A DNA stretch of 64,000 bases, from contig JAJKFJ010020838.1 of assembly GCA_027382625.1 (NCBI GenBank), positions 1-64,000 on the forward strand, read 5' to 3'. Origin of the DNA: Tetmemena sp. SeJ-2015. Its lineage: Eukaryota; Ciliophora; Spirotrichea; Sporadotrichida; Oxytrichidae. A program made the position numbers and the translations under genes. Below, piece by piece: positions 1-12,769 of this stretch (positions are counted from its first letter, which is position 1; every line of letters starts with the position of its first letter). Under the pieces are notes generated by a model. It had not been told where the DNA came from. It searched no databases and worked only from the letters and a program-made list of their open reading frames with translations.

Positions 1-8
1 CATTTTTT

Positions 9-421
9 GAAATTATCTTATCATTAATACCATACCCATTTTGCAAGGGTTAAGTAAATAAATTAAAAATTATCCATAGAAGTATTAAGCCTGAAAATAA
101 GGTTCATTTATTAAAAATTAATTAGGTTAACTGCCAATTAATTTAAAAAATTGTTCCCTCGTGGGATTCGATATATTATAATAAATGATTAATCAGACTC
201 AATCGTAGCAATATTATTAAGTGTAGTGATGTCTAATTAATCATTTATTATAATATATCGAATCCCACGAGGGAACAATTTTTTAAATTAATTGGCAGTT
301 AACCTAATTAATTTTTAATAAATGAAACTTATTTTCAGGCTTAATGACTCTGTGGATAATTTTTAATTTATTTACTTAACCCTTGCAAAATGGGTATGGG
401 TATTAATGATAAGATAATTTC
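9..421. repeat. Large imperfect palindrome (foldback element 1)
   Basis: The arm at 9-193 is the near-perfect reverse complement of the arm at 236-421, with only a few mismatches and one indel. A 42-bp unpaired spacer lies between them. No open reading frame is visible. The structure fits a foldback or MITE-like germline element. The left edge is close to the window start, so a larger element cannot be excluded. Confidence 0.85.
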
Positions 422-872
422 AAGGGGAGAAACAATGACCCTGTTCATGTTGGCTGAATCCTCAATTTCTGAGGCTTATAACTAGGAGATTCTATTTATG
501 AACAATTGGCACTTGCCACATTAAAGTCCAGTTACCTCCATCAGGAGAGCAGATAGAGAGTCGTCTCAGAGGATAAAGTCCTCCAAAGTTTCAAAGAGTT
601 ATCTAATGAGCCCTAGATTGTCCCTAATGCACAATTTTCTCAACTGCCAGGATAATCAACATCTACAAGGGAAATGCAGATAAAGAATATATAACTAATA
701 ATAACAGAAGTTAATTTAATAAATTAACTGCTAAAGAAAACTTAAATTCATAATTTCTTTTATGTGCTTCCTGATACTAATAGAAAGAATTAAAAAGATT
801 TCATACATTTCCCAAAAATTAGCAATAATCTATCAAATTAAGGGGCACATATTTTATATATTTTGAGCCTAA
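422..872. other. AT-rich germline DNA, no gene seen
   Basis: No frame, read with TGA as the only stop, looks coding, and no RNA gene is visible. The composition is AT-rich like the rest of the first 11 kb. Confidence 0.5.
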
Positions 873-1293
873 TTATACTATCGTAGGAATTTTAATTAAA
901 ATCGGTGATTTGTTAAAACAATAAATAGAGAGTTGCAACTTCATGGCAGTTGAAATACCAGATCCATCCCTTATCTGCAGTTTGTTAAATAGCTTATCTA
1001 AAATTAATATGACTTCTTCTTTCATCATCTTCCACGCACCTCTCAGTAGCGAGATATGTAGCATGCACTAATCGTCATTCTCATTATCATCTTCGTCTGT
1101 ACTAGTGTCACTTATGACCTTTACTGAGCGCACACATACAAAAGTTGCAAGGATGAATAGTTCTTAGAATTTTTTGCTGAATCTGATGGTGTAATTATTA
1201 TTTAAATCTGAAACACTTCAACTGTCACTGATTTGTTCCATTTTAATTTAATATCAAATTTATTTCTCTTTTATATTAAATTGTCAGCTATAT
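873..1293 (-). mobile_element. Degraded copy A of a dispersed repeat family
   Basis: The reverse complement aligns through most of its length with the element at 6433-6950: the same end sequence (TATAGCTGA/CAATTTAAT type), the shared central GAGAGGTGC segment and the shared CTGCAGAT...AGGG segment. The 63-residue reading frame inside is a by-product of the repeat and is not conserved between copies. The copy is probably non-autonomous and decayed. Confidence 0.65.
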
Positions 1294-1946
1294 AACAAAT
1301 TTAACTTTTATTTCCTGAAATGTAAACTCTATAAGAATGTTGTTAGTAGGGTAATGGGAATTGAATTAATAAATAGGTATATAAGGGAACCCACTCATTA
1401 GATATATAACTGTGAGCCTTAATACCGATAAGAATTTAATGACCTAAATTTTAAATAAAGATATCTGTATAATTATCTTATTACAAACTTTAATGCAAAA
1501 TAATTCTTAGTAATGTAGAATTTTTCTCAAGATATATCACGACTGCAATCAACTTAATTAGTATTTTAATCTTAATATATTTCCAGATCCGCACACCACT
1601 CTAGGCATGCACAAAACCTAAAAGAGAACACAGTAAAGATTTGAAATAATAAAAAGATTTTTGCTTTTCTTCATTTTTCTCAAATAATTTCTAAATTTTA
1701 ATTTTTTGGAACTTTTTCACTTATTTCTCCTGAAATATTTGTTATTTTAAATTCTTGATTTGATCTCTAAAAATTATATTTTAAAAATAAATAAAAGAAA
1801 GATATTTATTTATATAGTTCTCGTGCTCGTGGTGATGTTGGGTGGGCCTGAGAATTATTAAAATTGAAAATTAACGAGTAGGATTCATAGGGGCATAATG
1901 AGGGAAAAAACTCCATATCCAATTTGTTTAATATGATGTAGGTTAT
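1294..1946. other. AT-rich germline DNA, no gene seen
   Basis: AT-rich sequence between two repeat elements. I see no coding pattern or RNA gene in it. Confidence 0.45.
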
Positions 1947-2392
1947 ATAAAGATGAATCTCTTGAATTTGAAGCGATATACAATTTTTTTCGAAATATAG
2001 GACAAATACAAGTTGCCATTATAATTTCAACTAGTAATTATGGAACGAGTGATGCGAAGTGAAAAGAACAACAGCATTTTAGAGAAAAAAAAAACCTACT
2101 CAACATCATAATTCCTCGAGAGTAACAAGGAGAAAATGAGCTCAGAATGTTAGTAAGTGAAGCTCAAACAATCTTGAACTATGAGATCATGACATCTTGG
2201 AAGGTTCAGGGTGAGAAGGCCAAATTCTTCAGTGAAGAAACTAATTCGGAAAGCTGAAATCTCTGAAAAACTCATCATAGGCAAGGTGAATGAAGCACTA
2301 AAAGGAAGAACACTCTGTCTATTGCAACGTGTATTTGTCCTATATTTCGAAAAAAATGTGTATCGCTTTAAATTCAAGAGATTCATCTTTAT
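1947..2392. mobile_element. MITE-like element with about 70-bp terminal inverted repeats
   Basis: Positions 1947-2016 and 2324-2392 are inverted copies of each other, about 70 bp with a handful of mismatches. Both contain a shared GATGAATCTCTTGAATTT block and a shared TCGAAATATAGGACAAATAC block. The 300-bp interior has only overlapping short frames and no transposase signature, so the element looks non-autonomous. The target-site duplication is not clear. Confidence 0.75.
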
Positions 2393-2444
2393 GTTTAATC
2401 TGTATAGTAATATAATTCACTACTAATATCTTTTATGAATTTTT

Positions 2445-2857
2445 TGGGCTTTTTTTCGACAGTAAAATTTTATAATGAATAAAACTAAGAAAAAAATATG
2501 TTTACGGGGTAATTTTCACTCATAAACCTGATTCTTCCAGTTATAGAGGTCTATTTGAACATCTAAGACTACAAATTTTAATCTTAATTAAGTCAGTTAG
2601 CAGTCTGTTGCGCCTAATCAAATTTATATTTTGCACTTTAAGTTTATTTTACAATCACTAAAAAATCGTTTAAAATATAAATTTAATTTAGGTGCAGCAG
2701 ACAACTTTCTGATTGAATGAGATTAAAATTTGAAGTCTTAGATGTTCAAACAGACCCCTAAAACTGGAATAATTAGGTTTATAAGCGAAAATTACCCCAT
2801 AGATATATTTTTTCTTACCTTTATTCATTATATAATTTTACAATCGAGGAAAGGCCT
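2445..2857. repeat. Large imperfect palindrome (foldback element 2)
   Basis: The arm at about 2445-2635 pairs with the arm at about 2670-2857. Recognisable blocks include TTTACGGGGTAA against TTACCCCATAG, and GAACATCTAAGACT against AGTCTTAGATGTTC. The loop is about 35 bp. The sequence differs from the palindrome at 9-421. Short reading frames across it are incidental. Confidence 0.8.
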
Positions 2858-3085
2858 CCTCCCGAATTTTTTACTAATGTTATATGATTTCTTGACTGAA
2901 TACCCCTTAGGCGAATCTTTAATTCATTTAATCATTATTTTATAACAAATAAAAAGTTGATTAATTTCTTCAATTTCAAATATCAATATTAAATCAGGAA
3001 TATCTAGTATTAAAGTCTGGATTAAATCTACTATCATAGTGAAATAATTTACGTATCATAAAATAAAATAATATGGCTTCTATTT

Positions 3086-3530
3086 ATTATAGCTAAGAAT
3101 TTAATAGAAGAAAAAATTTAAATTGGATATTAAATTTAAATTGAGTAAAATCTTGACTGTTTAAGTGTGTCAAATTTGAATAATTATTACATCATTCAAT
3201 TCAGCTAAGAATTTTAAGAATTTTTTTCTTTGTAACTTTTTTGTTGATTGCTCAGTCAAGAGTTATAAGCGGCACAATTATGCAATGAATGAAGAGGGGA
3301 TTTTTATAGAATACGCGCATCATATCTTGCTACTGAAAGGTGCTAAGGCGATTATTAAAATAGAAACTCACATTAAATTTTTATACTTTATTTGAACAAG
3401 CTACAGATAAAGGGGTAAATCAGAGATTTTCAATTAACAATAAGTTGCAAATCTTAATTCATTATTTAAATCATTCATCGACTTTAATTTAATTTTCAAC
3501 TTTCTAATTATTCAATAAAGAAAAACCCCT
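3086..3530 (+). mobile_element. Degraded copy B of the dispersed repeat family
   Basis: It starts with TAGCTAAGAATTTAAT and shares GTGT(C/T)AAATTTGAATAATTATT, the GAAAGGTGCT block and the AAGCTACAGATAAAGGGGT block with the element at 6433-6950. The terminal inverted repeat at its right end is no longer recognisable. Confidence 0.6.
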
Positions 3531-6159
3531 CATATAGTGTGAATAAATACAAAGCACAATTATTTATAAATAAATGAACTAGCTTGTATCTAATAATTAA
3601 GGGAGTAATGATTTACTTCTATAAAATATCTATTTTAGCCTTTAACTTGATCAAAATTATTTTATGCATTCACTAATGTAGGATTTGAAAGAGAGAGAAA
3701 ATATAAGTTTACTCTTTATTTTGAGGATATTGGTAGTAAGAATAATATTACTTACTAACTTAGCTTTTGTATAATTTAAACTTGACAAAATTATTGCTTT
3801 CTATAAATAAAATATGCACAACAACATTAAATTATTTAATTTTTAATTAACATAGATTTCGACTCTGGCCTATCCAATTTGTAGTTTGTAAAGAAAGTTT
3901 ATAATGTCGAGAAAATGGCCCCTTATGATAAAACAATATTATCAGATAAGCCCCGATTTTTCAGAAAAGTTTGAATTAGTTTCTTCAAAGCCTGGATGAA
4001 GGAGGACTAAGCTCTAATCTAATATTCTAAAAGTTGGTACTATAAGCGCTTCATGCAGGCCATGTATAGCTAAAACCATTTTAGAAAATTTTACATAAGT
4101 ATTATCAATTATATTAATCAACCACCAGCATTTTCAAAATCTTAAATTCGAGTTAAGCTTTCAAAAGTTGTGTAAGGACGAAAATTTTTTAGTAAAAGGT
4201 TTTTTCTAGTCAGTAGTGAAAAATCGACGTGATATCACTATATTAAATAAAAATTTAAAGATTAAATCTCTAAAATTATAAAATAATTAATTTGTATTTT
4301 ATTTTGTAATTTTATTGATCCAAACTTCCTTTAACAATTGAGATAAAAGTTCGGTTCCCAAAAACAAAATGATATTTTTTAATGCATATACACCAAAAGC
4401 AGCCATTTAAACTTTAGACTAAAAACCTTCTTAGAACCTTTAAAAGTTATTTGATAGCTAAGAAAATATAACAATCGATTCTTTTTCAGTTTATCATCAT
4501 TTATTTAAATTATAGATTACAGCTTAATTTTAATCGGTGATATATTTAAATAAAATATTTGATTTCCCAATAAAAAGCTTTAAAATTAATTTATTCAATC
4601 GCTGCTTGTTGGTTAGACAATTTTATTTAAAAATTGAAATTAGATTTTACTTTAATAATCTCTTTAGTACACTTCAGCAGCGATATAGATTCGGTATTTG
4701 AATAAATATTATTTCAAATTTACAAACTTTTTGAAATATAACTCAACACTAAACTGCTTCATATTTATGCTTAATGATATAATGTTTTAAGAAATTCAAA
4801 TTCACGCAAAGGGTTTATCATTTATTTAAATTGAGATTATATAACTCTCAGTTAAAATGATAAAAGAAATATATAGATTATAATTAAAAGATAAGTGCGT
4901 TTTTTTTTAATTATCTTATTTATTAATAAATATTATGAGATTTGATAGAGAATTGAATTTATTATCTTTACATTATATTTTGTGAGAGAACCAACTCAGA
5001 TTATATGTAACTATATCTTATAAAATATGGTCTACTTAGAGAATGCCATACCATAACTAAGAGCTGAGTTTTTTAAGGATACTGCTATCAAAGTAAAAGG
5101 CATTTTATTTATTTCTGAATAAAATACGCTGTAAATTTAAGACATCTTAAGCATTTTAACTTCCTGCATTTATCAGCCGCCAATTTATTATTTAGTCAAC
5201 TATCAATTTAGTTTAAATAAATTATTTTAAATTAGAATTAATTCTTCATATAATCACTAAAAAATTATTTATTTTTAGGATCTAAATATGTTTTTATCTC
5301 AATTCGTTGTGATATCTATAATTTTACCTCTTTAATTAATCATCATCTGAATGAGGTCCTAGACTAAGAAATTAAAATGAGAAAGACACATCTCTAAATT
5401 GAATTATTTTATTAAACTAATTTTGTTCAATAGACTTATAAAAAATATTCTAATTAAAAAATCTATTTCAATTATATTTTTAAAATAAAGCATGAATAAA
5501 TTTAGCCCTTTAAGTGAGATAGCTCAATATCTAAAGTATATATAAGCCAGTTTTTCTCGCCCCTAGCCTCCAGCCAGCTGATATTAGACGATTGAAAGCA
5601 TAAAAGTGAACTTGATGTGAGAAAGAGTTTTTGTGTTGATAACCTCAACAATTACTCATAAAATTAAAAGTAGATATAATGCTTTAGGAGACTTTTGTTT
5701 TATTTATCTCAAATGCATACATAAGTTTGATGAAAGTTAATTACTTATCTATTTTATGTTTCTGATTTACAAAAATACGAGATTGACTATCTATTAGCTT
5801 TAAAATTTGAATGAGTGCTAAAATTTAATCTTTAAATATTTTGTTTGTCTATTTAATTTAATTTAAATTGGTATATTTTATACAATTATTAATTGAACAG
5901 GAAAGAACAGATAATAATGAGCAGACAGACAATATCTCATTACAATAATCATTTGTTCAAGAGTCAATATTCATCACAGAAGCTTAGAAATAGCCCTAGA
6001 ATTAGAAAGCAGTTTGCAATTCAAACTATTATAATTATTTTAATGCCATTTTAATGTGAATTTATTTATACTTATCGATATATTATGGATCCATTTAAAC
6101 TTTGGAGAAAAATAACAATATGGTGCATTATTTAATGAAATAAATTATAAATTAAAATT
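3531..6159. other. AT-rich germline DNA, no gene seen
   Basis: About 2.6 kb of very AT-rich sequence with no convincing coding frame under the UAR=Gln code, no tRNA-like fold and no long inverted repeat that I could see. It is likely eliminated from the macronucleus, by inference from composition and context. Confidence 0.45.
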
Positions 6160-6415
6160 ATAAATGAAGATTTACAACTAGGTATCAGTTGAAACACAGA
6201 TTCATCCGCTGATCTGCAAATTTTTCAATAGTAAATAAAAAATTAAGATGAGCTTATTTTTTTATTAAGATCATAGATTTTTCTGCAGTGAGTAATGATG
6301 CGCACGCTCATTTCCTTATCCTATTTCAACTACGACAGAACTTGTGGCGCTCATAAATCTGAAATTGTGCTCCCACTTAAAAATTGCTAGGATATAAAAA
6401 TTCATATAATTTTAT
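6160..6415 (-). mobile_element. Truncated copy C of the dispersed repeat family
   Basis: In the same orientation as copy A it shares CAGTTGAAA...AGATTCATC, the CTGATCTGCA block and the GAGTAATGATGCGCACGC region. It lies immediately before the better preserved copy at 6433, in the opposite orientation. Confidence 0.5.
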
Positions 6416-6432
6416 ACTATATCTAATGGATT

Positions 6433-6950
6433 AAATATAGCTGAGAATTTAATTAAAAACAAATCAATTATATAATAAATTAAAATGGAATAAATTAGTC
6501 GCAGTTCAAGTGTGTTAAATTTGAATAATTATTTCACTATTCTATTAAGCATGAAAAATTCTAAGTACTTTATATCCTTGCAATTTTTTGAGTGGAAGCT
6601 CTTAATAAAAAGTAATAAGCAACAAAAAAATTTTAAAGTTGATATTTGGAGTATCGGAGTTTGTGAGAATCATATCTCCATGCTGAGAGGTGCTGCTGAA
6701 ATTATTAAAGAATAAAATAATATAATTATTTTATAAGCTATCGAAAAAGCTGCAGATCAGAGAGGTGTATCTGTGATATCAACAGCCAAGATTTTGCAAA
6801 TCTTTATTTATTATTTTAAACAATCAACGATTTAAATAAATATATTTCCTTCTATATTATTCAAATCTGAGACACCACAACTTTCAGTTATTTTTTCCAT
6901 TTTAATTTAATTACTTAATTAATTCCTTTTATTAAATTTTTTGCTATAAA
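6433..6950 (+). mobile_element. Best-preserved copy D of the repeat family, with about 100-bp TIRs
   Basis: The left end (TATAGCTGAGAATTTAAT..., 6433-6535) and the reverse complement of the right end (6850-6950) match over about 100 bp, including the shared ATTAAATTAAAATGGAA block. The interior contains the segments shared with the copies at 873, 3086, 6160 and 8950. A 67-residue frame inside is not maintained in the other copies. It is a MITE-like element without a recognisable transposase. Confidence 0.7.
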
Positions 6951-8949
6951 AGTATTTTGAGGGTTGATTGGAGTGATGGTAACCTAGACTCTGAAATAAA
7001 TAAAACTAATAACAATAATAAAGCTAGTAACGAGAGTATATTTAATAATGATTTTATTAAATAAAATATAACAAATAATAAATCAAACCGATAGAGGATG
7101 ATTTTGTTTTATTTACATTTTTGGATAAATTTAAAATTACTTCTAAATATTATAAGGAATTAAGACAAGATTAAAAAATAATCCTAAAATTTATAAATTA
7201 TAGAGCATGATTAATTTGAGTAACCTAAGTTCACTTTTGAATTCTCTGAATTCAAAAGTTTATAATAGCACACTGCCCACCAAGAAATAAAATTTTTCAG
7301 TGGACTAAAGCAACACGACACTCCCTCAACCTTATTGAATTATCTTACTCTGCTGATCGATAATGAGCATAAAATATTTTAATATCGTGACTCTTATCTA
7401 GGCTATTCTTCATATCCTCATATCTTAAATAATTATAATATAATGATTACTGTCAGCATGCCTCCATTAATATTGCATTAAAAAATATTGAATGACAGAA
7501 ACTATGATAATAATTTATTTTTGTTAATTATAGTTTAATAAATATTTAGTGAATAATTGTAGAGTTAAGGATAAAATTATGAGATTAAGGAAAATTCTAA
7601 CTCAGATAATATGCCAATAAAATATAGATCTTAATCTGAGAGCTCCTAAGAGAATAACAATCTCGTAGTTGAATTAGATTATGCTATCAAATAAGAAGAT
7701 ATTCCCAGCTTAAAATTTATAATAGACACGTAATTGCTAAAGGCCTAGATTTCCCAACATTAATCTACCAATCATTAAAAAAACAAATCATTCCAATAAC
7801 AAATTTAAATCAACTCACAACACTAAGATTATCAATAATAGCAATAGCCTCCAAACTAATTTCACTTTATATTCTTATATATAATTATATTATAATCATA
7901 GCAAATAAATCATCCTTGTTTTAAAAATGCTTAATGAGTTTATTTAATTTAGTGGGATCTTTTAGGTTTATTAAAAATAATAAATTCATTATAAAATTAA
8001 AAAATATATATAAATTTAAAGTAATTAAAAGAAGAGGAAAGTGATAACGTCAGAGGGATGTTGAAGTTCCATTTTGAGAAGATAAGGTTGTAGAGAGGCG
8101 CTCAATCTTTAAATTACAAATATAATTTATATCTTCCGAGCATTCAAAAATGTTATTGCTAAAGTTTTATTAAAAATTTAGAGTTAATTATTGCCATAAA
8201 ATAATCTTCGTCTTTAAATTTGTAAATTCAGAAATTTTAAATTGTAATTTTTATTTTAACTTTCTATAGACTAAATCGATATGATATTTATTTTAATAAG
8301 AAATATATAATTAAGTTTACTGATATATTTTTTTTAATATAAACTTTAGAATATAAAATTGTAAATTTGGGCTTTAGTCTTGGGCCCCTATAATGTGGAA
8401 GACTTAAATAAATTATAGGTAAGAATATCTGATTAATACTAAATATAACTTAAATTTTTACAGTTAAATAAAAACTAGTACAATTTCCTCCTCAAAATAA
8501 TCCATATCATGCCAAAGTAACAAGCTAAAACTAGCACAATAAGAAGTTATATCAACATTTACTCATTTTTATTGTAAATCCGAGTTGAGAACGCTACAAA
8601 TTTAGCGGGAGGATATAAATGTAATCTTTAACAATTTTAGGAATTAACTTAGATGACTAAATAAAATATAGTTTTAATAAAAATAAAGTTCTTATTAACT
8701 CTATTTCTCCACAATTTGTCATGATTATTGGGATTATATCCAGTTCACCATAATTTATTTAAGTTAATGATATAAATAAATAATTTAGCCAATAATATAG
8801 AAGCAAAGTTCAACCATGGGCTTGATTTTGACAGGATCTCCCATGTTTTCCTCCCAAGTTAATAATTTTGGTTTTAAAAAATCCATTTTATAACATTGAA
8901 CAACGATTTAGTTTAACATTAGTAGATTGGCAAATTCTGTCTAATAGCA
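6951..8949. other. AT-rich germline DNA, no gene seen
   Basis: Two kilobases of AT-rich sequence. No coding frame, RNA gene or clear inverted repeat was recognised. Confidence 0.45.
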
Positions 8950-9325
8950 ATATAGCAGAGAATTTAATGGAAAATTAAATTAACCTTTATATTAAATTAA
9001 AATGAAAATTTCAAAACGTTAAAGAAAAATTTTTCAAAATAAGAAATTTTAATTTACACTTTAAAAAATTTAAAAAAAATTGATATCCTTCCCAAATTTT
9101 CTGTGGGAGAATAGTAAGAGTTATAAACACAAGCTTCATTATAAAAGCGATAATGATGGGACATTTTTTGGCGATGAGAAGGGGGAAATTGGCCTTTTGA
9201 TGCAACAAGCTGATCGGGGGTGAATCATCATTTCAACAGCCACGAGTTGAAGCTCCCCATTTATTATTTTAACCAATCCTCAATTTTAATTTAATTCTCA
9301 ACTATAATTGGAGGAATAGGAATTT
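8950..9325 (+). mobile_element. Degraded copy E of the dispersed repeat family
   Basis: It opens with ATAGCAGAGAATTTAATGG and later shares TCAACAGCCA...TTTATTATTTTAA with the element at 6433-6950. The middle is divergent. The 65-residue reverse-strand frame at 9011-9208 is incidental. Confidence 0.5.
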
Positions 9326-9589
9326 TTTAACTAAAATCAAATTTAAAAGATGAAAATTGTTTTAGATTTTTAATATCCCCTTTAAATTGTATATGATATT
9401 TATTTTAATAAAAGGACTGAGTTAAATTAGCTTAATTTTAAATATAAACGAAATAGTGATTTAAGTCTGTATTTAGAAATTTATGTAATTATATTGAAAG
9501 TGTAAATTTTAAGAAACAATCCTGTTCTTTAATAAATTATTTGATTAACTAAAATTAAAAATTAGAGATAGCAATATCTAGAAGAATTA

Positions 9590-9830
9590 CAGGAACTTTT
9601 TGGAGTTTGCAAAAATGTAAATAGATTCCATCTAGGATAAATAACTCCAAATTAATGTGAATAACTCTCTCGAATGCTACAGGAACATATAATTAATGTT
9701 TTAACTGCATGAGCTACGACCACATCAGGAACACAAAGTCAAGAAGATTTATCAAACTAAACTATTTTTATTATTCCAAGTTACTAGGAGATGCATGCTA
9801 CAGATATAGCATCTATTAAAATTTCTATTC
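9590..9830 (+). pseudogene. Decayed partial copy of the gene at 14090-16900
   Basis: Positions 9716-9752 (GCATGAGCTACGACCACATC, then AGGAACAC) match 16486-16520 of the downstream gene with two or three changes. The flanking stretches, CGAATGCTACAGGAACA and GCATGCTACAGATATAG, align with CGAGATGTTCAGAGAACA and GTGTGCTACAGATACAG at 16437 and 16614. Frames are broken and the spacing is altered. This is a relic of a duplicated coding segment lying in the repeat-rich region. Confidence 0.7.
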
Positions 9831-11345
9831 ATCATTCAATATAATATTTATATCCAAAGATTATTTTTATTTAAATGGATTTATAATCTTATAATAAAAA
9901 TAAATTTATATAAATAGTTTCAATTTTTTGCTGTATTTTAATTTAATTGAAAGGTTTTAAAATTATGCATAAATAGGTTAATAATTTAATATTTCTTTTT
10001 AAAATAATTTATACTGTAAATATACTAAAAACTTCAAGTATTCCTGGACTCTAGGATGCTAATTCCGTTATCCTTTAGAAGTTAGATCTACATAAATTTA
10101 TTATGGAAAGGATATGATTAGGTAATCGTGTAAATATGTAAAAAATACAATTGTTGATACAGCTCTAAGCCCAACTGACTAGGATTTGTGGATTGATATT
10201 TTTCATTTGCCCCGTTTAGAATAAGCTTTTAGTCCTTGGGCAAGTTATGGTACATATTTGAATTATTTAAGTATCTGCTTTTCAATCTAGTTTCACTTTA
10301 TTCATGGACATTTTCACACTAAAAAATTAATCTTAAAGAAACTCTTATTAAAATTTTATCTTACCACACCATCTATTTTAGCAAAACATTCTTCAAATCG
10401 CTTTTTGCTTTGCTAAACGTCTGAAAAGTGATAATCTTGCCTCTAGGTACTGATATTGCGAGGGCTCTCCTCTCTCTCAAAACCCTTTTTCTCAAAGAAT
10501 TATTCGAAATCAATGAATTAGTTAATAATCAGCTACTACATTAATTTGAATCACTTTTTTTATGAAACTGTTTCTCAAATACCTAATTTTATTTTTTCCA
10601 TAATTCAAAATAGTGAGGGAAAACAAAATTTAAATTAGACGTGGATTAAATTAATTTTCAGCTTCATAATAAATATTGGTGAGAGTAAATTAAACATATA
10701 AATACAATTAATTTTGGCTTCATTTTAATTAGAATTTAAATTTAGACAAAAATTAAAGATAAAATTAAAACTCATTTTTGTAAATCTATTTCTATTTTTA
10801 AATTTAAAGGTAAAAAACTTCTCGCAATCTTTAATTTCTATGATTGTCTTAATTTCTATTTGTGAAAATAAGTTAATGTATTAAATATATTTGTATTGAA
10901 TAATAAAATATTTTATTTGATAGCAAATCATCTAAGGAAGCATTTCTGAAAGATGAGGCAAGTGCGTACTTTATTTTAGCTATGCCAAAATCATCTTCGA
11001 TCATATATCTAAGATAATTTCAAACGCAACCTTCAGCTACACTTCTCATTATTTTACATTTTAAATCATTATTGGAGGAGTTCTTAGAATTTTCCCTAAG
11101 AAATAACATTCAAGATTAGTCTAATTTAGCGCCCATATTGAATAATCAAAAATAGATAAATTCCACTTTTAACACTAGTAAAACTATAATTCTAAATCTG
11201 CCTCAATTATTAGTACCTTAAACGGAGTATTGAGCTTATAAGAATAATAAGGCATATTTTATAGTTTGTATTTTATTCTATAAATATCTGAACATTGCTA
11301 TTAGACATTGGTTTGAATTAATTTAAATATAAGAATAAATAAAAA
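9831..11345. other. AT-rich germline DNA, no gene seen
   Basis: AT-rich sequence up to the first gene. A less AT-rich patch at about 10380-10500 may be another relic, but I could not match it to any gene in the window. Confidence 0.4.
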
Positions 11346-12769
11346 ATGATGATTATGAAACCTCTTGGCTCTTGTAATCGAAAACGATTGAAACAGCTCT
11401 ATATTTCAACAATTCTACTTCATGTGTTATTTCAAGCTTTGAATACATAAGGTACTTTGATTTAGTGTTGATATGGTTTGTAGGTTAAGTGCTCACATCA
11501 GATTGTATTTATTTTAGCTGGAGTGGAAGCTAATCCAACAACAGTGAGTTCAACCGCTGTGCTAAAAGTATTTGCATATGTGCAGACGTAAATACCCTCT
11601 GGAGGTTTCATTCAAGTAACCTTCCCTTCAGCAATCAACACTCAGCCATCAACAAAATGCTCATTTGTAATTCCCATCATCTTTATAATATTAATAGACT
11701 TCTCCAACTGGCCTCCAAGTTGCATGCACTTATTCAACAGTCAACTCGCTCATAGTCTTACAAGCTAAAATATCTGGAGGTCCTCTTTCATCCTATTTTG
11801 AACTCAACCTACAGAATTTCAAAAATCCTACATCCACTCATCCTACTGATTCTTTCCTAGTGAAGACCTTTGATGCAGGCTCAAACCTAATTGAATAACA
11901 AACAACAGGAATTGTTCTCACTGCCACAGTCGATAGTTTATTAAAATATGATTAGTTTAAATTCAGCCAAAATCTTTAGTAGCTCGAGTTAAGTGGGAAA
12001 AACTGGATAAGATTTGACAGTGACGTTATAAACTAAAAACTAGATACCAATAAATGGAAAGATTTACATTAGCTTCCCTTATTGGAATCCAGATGCATCT
12101 GGGACTTAATATGCCTTGTAATCGTATCTACCTAACGCAGCGTCAGGTGTTGTATGTTAAGGCGTTACAAACATCGCATTCAATCCAACATGTAGCTTCG
12201 ATAGCTCGACACAAATTCTAACTCTTACAAGCGGATTCGGTGGATCTGCAGTGGCAGGAGGAACTACTCTATCTTTTATCGTAAAGAACTTCGCGAATCC
12301 GATAACTACTCAGATAGTGTCAGGATTTACTGTGAACACTGGAGATTCTTCAACTGGATTAATTGATAGTGAGAGTGTAACATTACAAATGACTACAGTG
12401 GGTCAGTTGACATCCACACAAGTGAAGACGGGGGACACTACCGTTTAGGAGCCTACTTAGTATCGAATTGAATTTATGATACCTGTTCCTCTGAGTTAGG
12501 GATGCAAACTATAAATAACATTCCCAGCTTAAATTACTCACAAATATGATGAGTTTAATTCTTCATAGTTTTACAAAATATAAATTTATTACCCTCACTA
12601 TCGTCTTACGTCATAATTTAGGATACTCTTAATCATATTATTGCAACTGTAAACTAATAAATAAAACTTTTATTCTTAAAAGAAATAACTTTATTTCTGC
12701 AGAATAAGTATGACTGCTATAATAAATTATATGATGAAAAGTATTTTTTTAATGTTTTAAAATTGTTGA
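11346..12769 (+). CDS. Secreted surface-protein-like gene, apparently truncated
   Basis: The frame starts at ATG 11346 with a basic then hydrophobic leader (residues about 10-33), which looks like a signal peptide. It continues as a Thr/Ser-rich beta-type ectodomain with repeating motifs such as GFIQVTFPSAINTQPS, GKIYISFPYWNPDASG and YRIEFMIPVPLSQGCKLQIT. Two 31-nt GT-AG introns (from 11670 and about 11937) restore the frame; a 66-nt or shorter intron follows the leader. In-frame TAA and TAG stand for Gln. The style matches the N-terminal half of the protein at 24997-29388, but no cysteine-rich or membrane region follows. After about 12560 the sequence turns AT-rich and the protein loses character, so the tentative TGA at 12769 may be a read-through of an IES. 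It could be a fragment whose remaining segments lie elsewhere. Confidence 0.6.

Noticed and set aside
873..9208. Short ORFs (60-78 residues) in the first 10 kb as genes
   Set aside because: They coincide with repeat-family copies or palindrome arms and are not conserved between copies.
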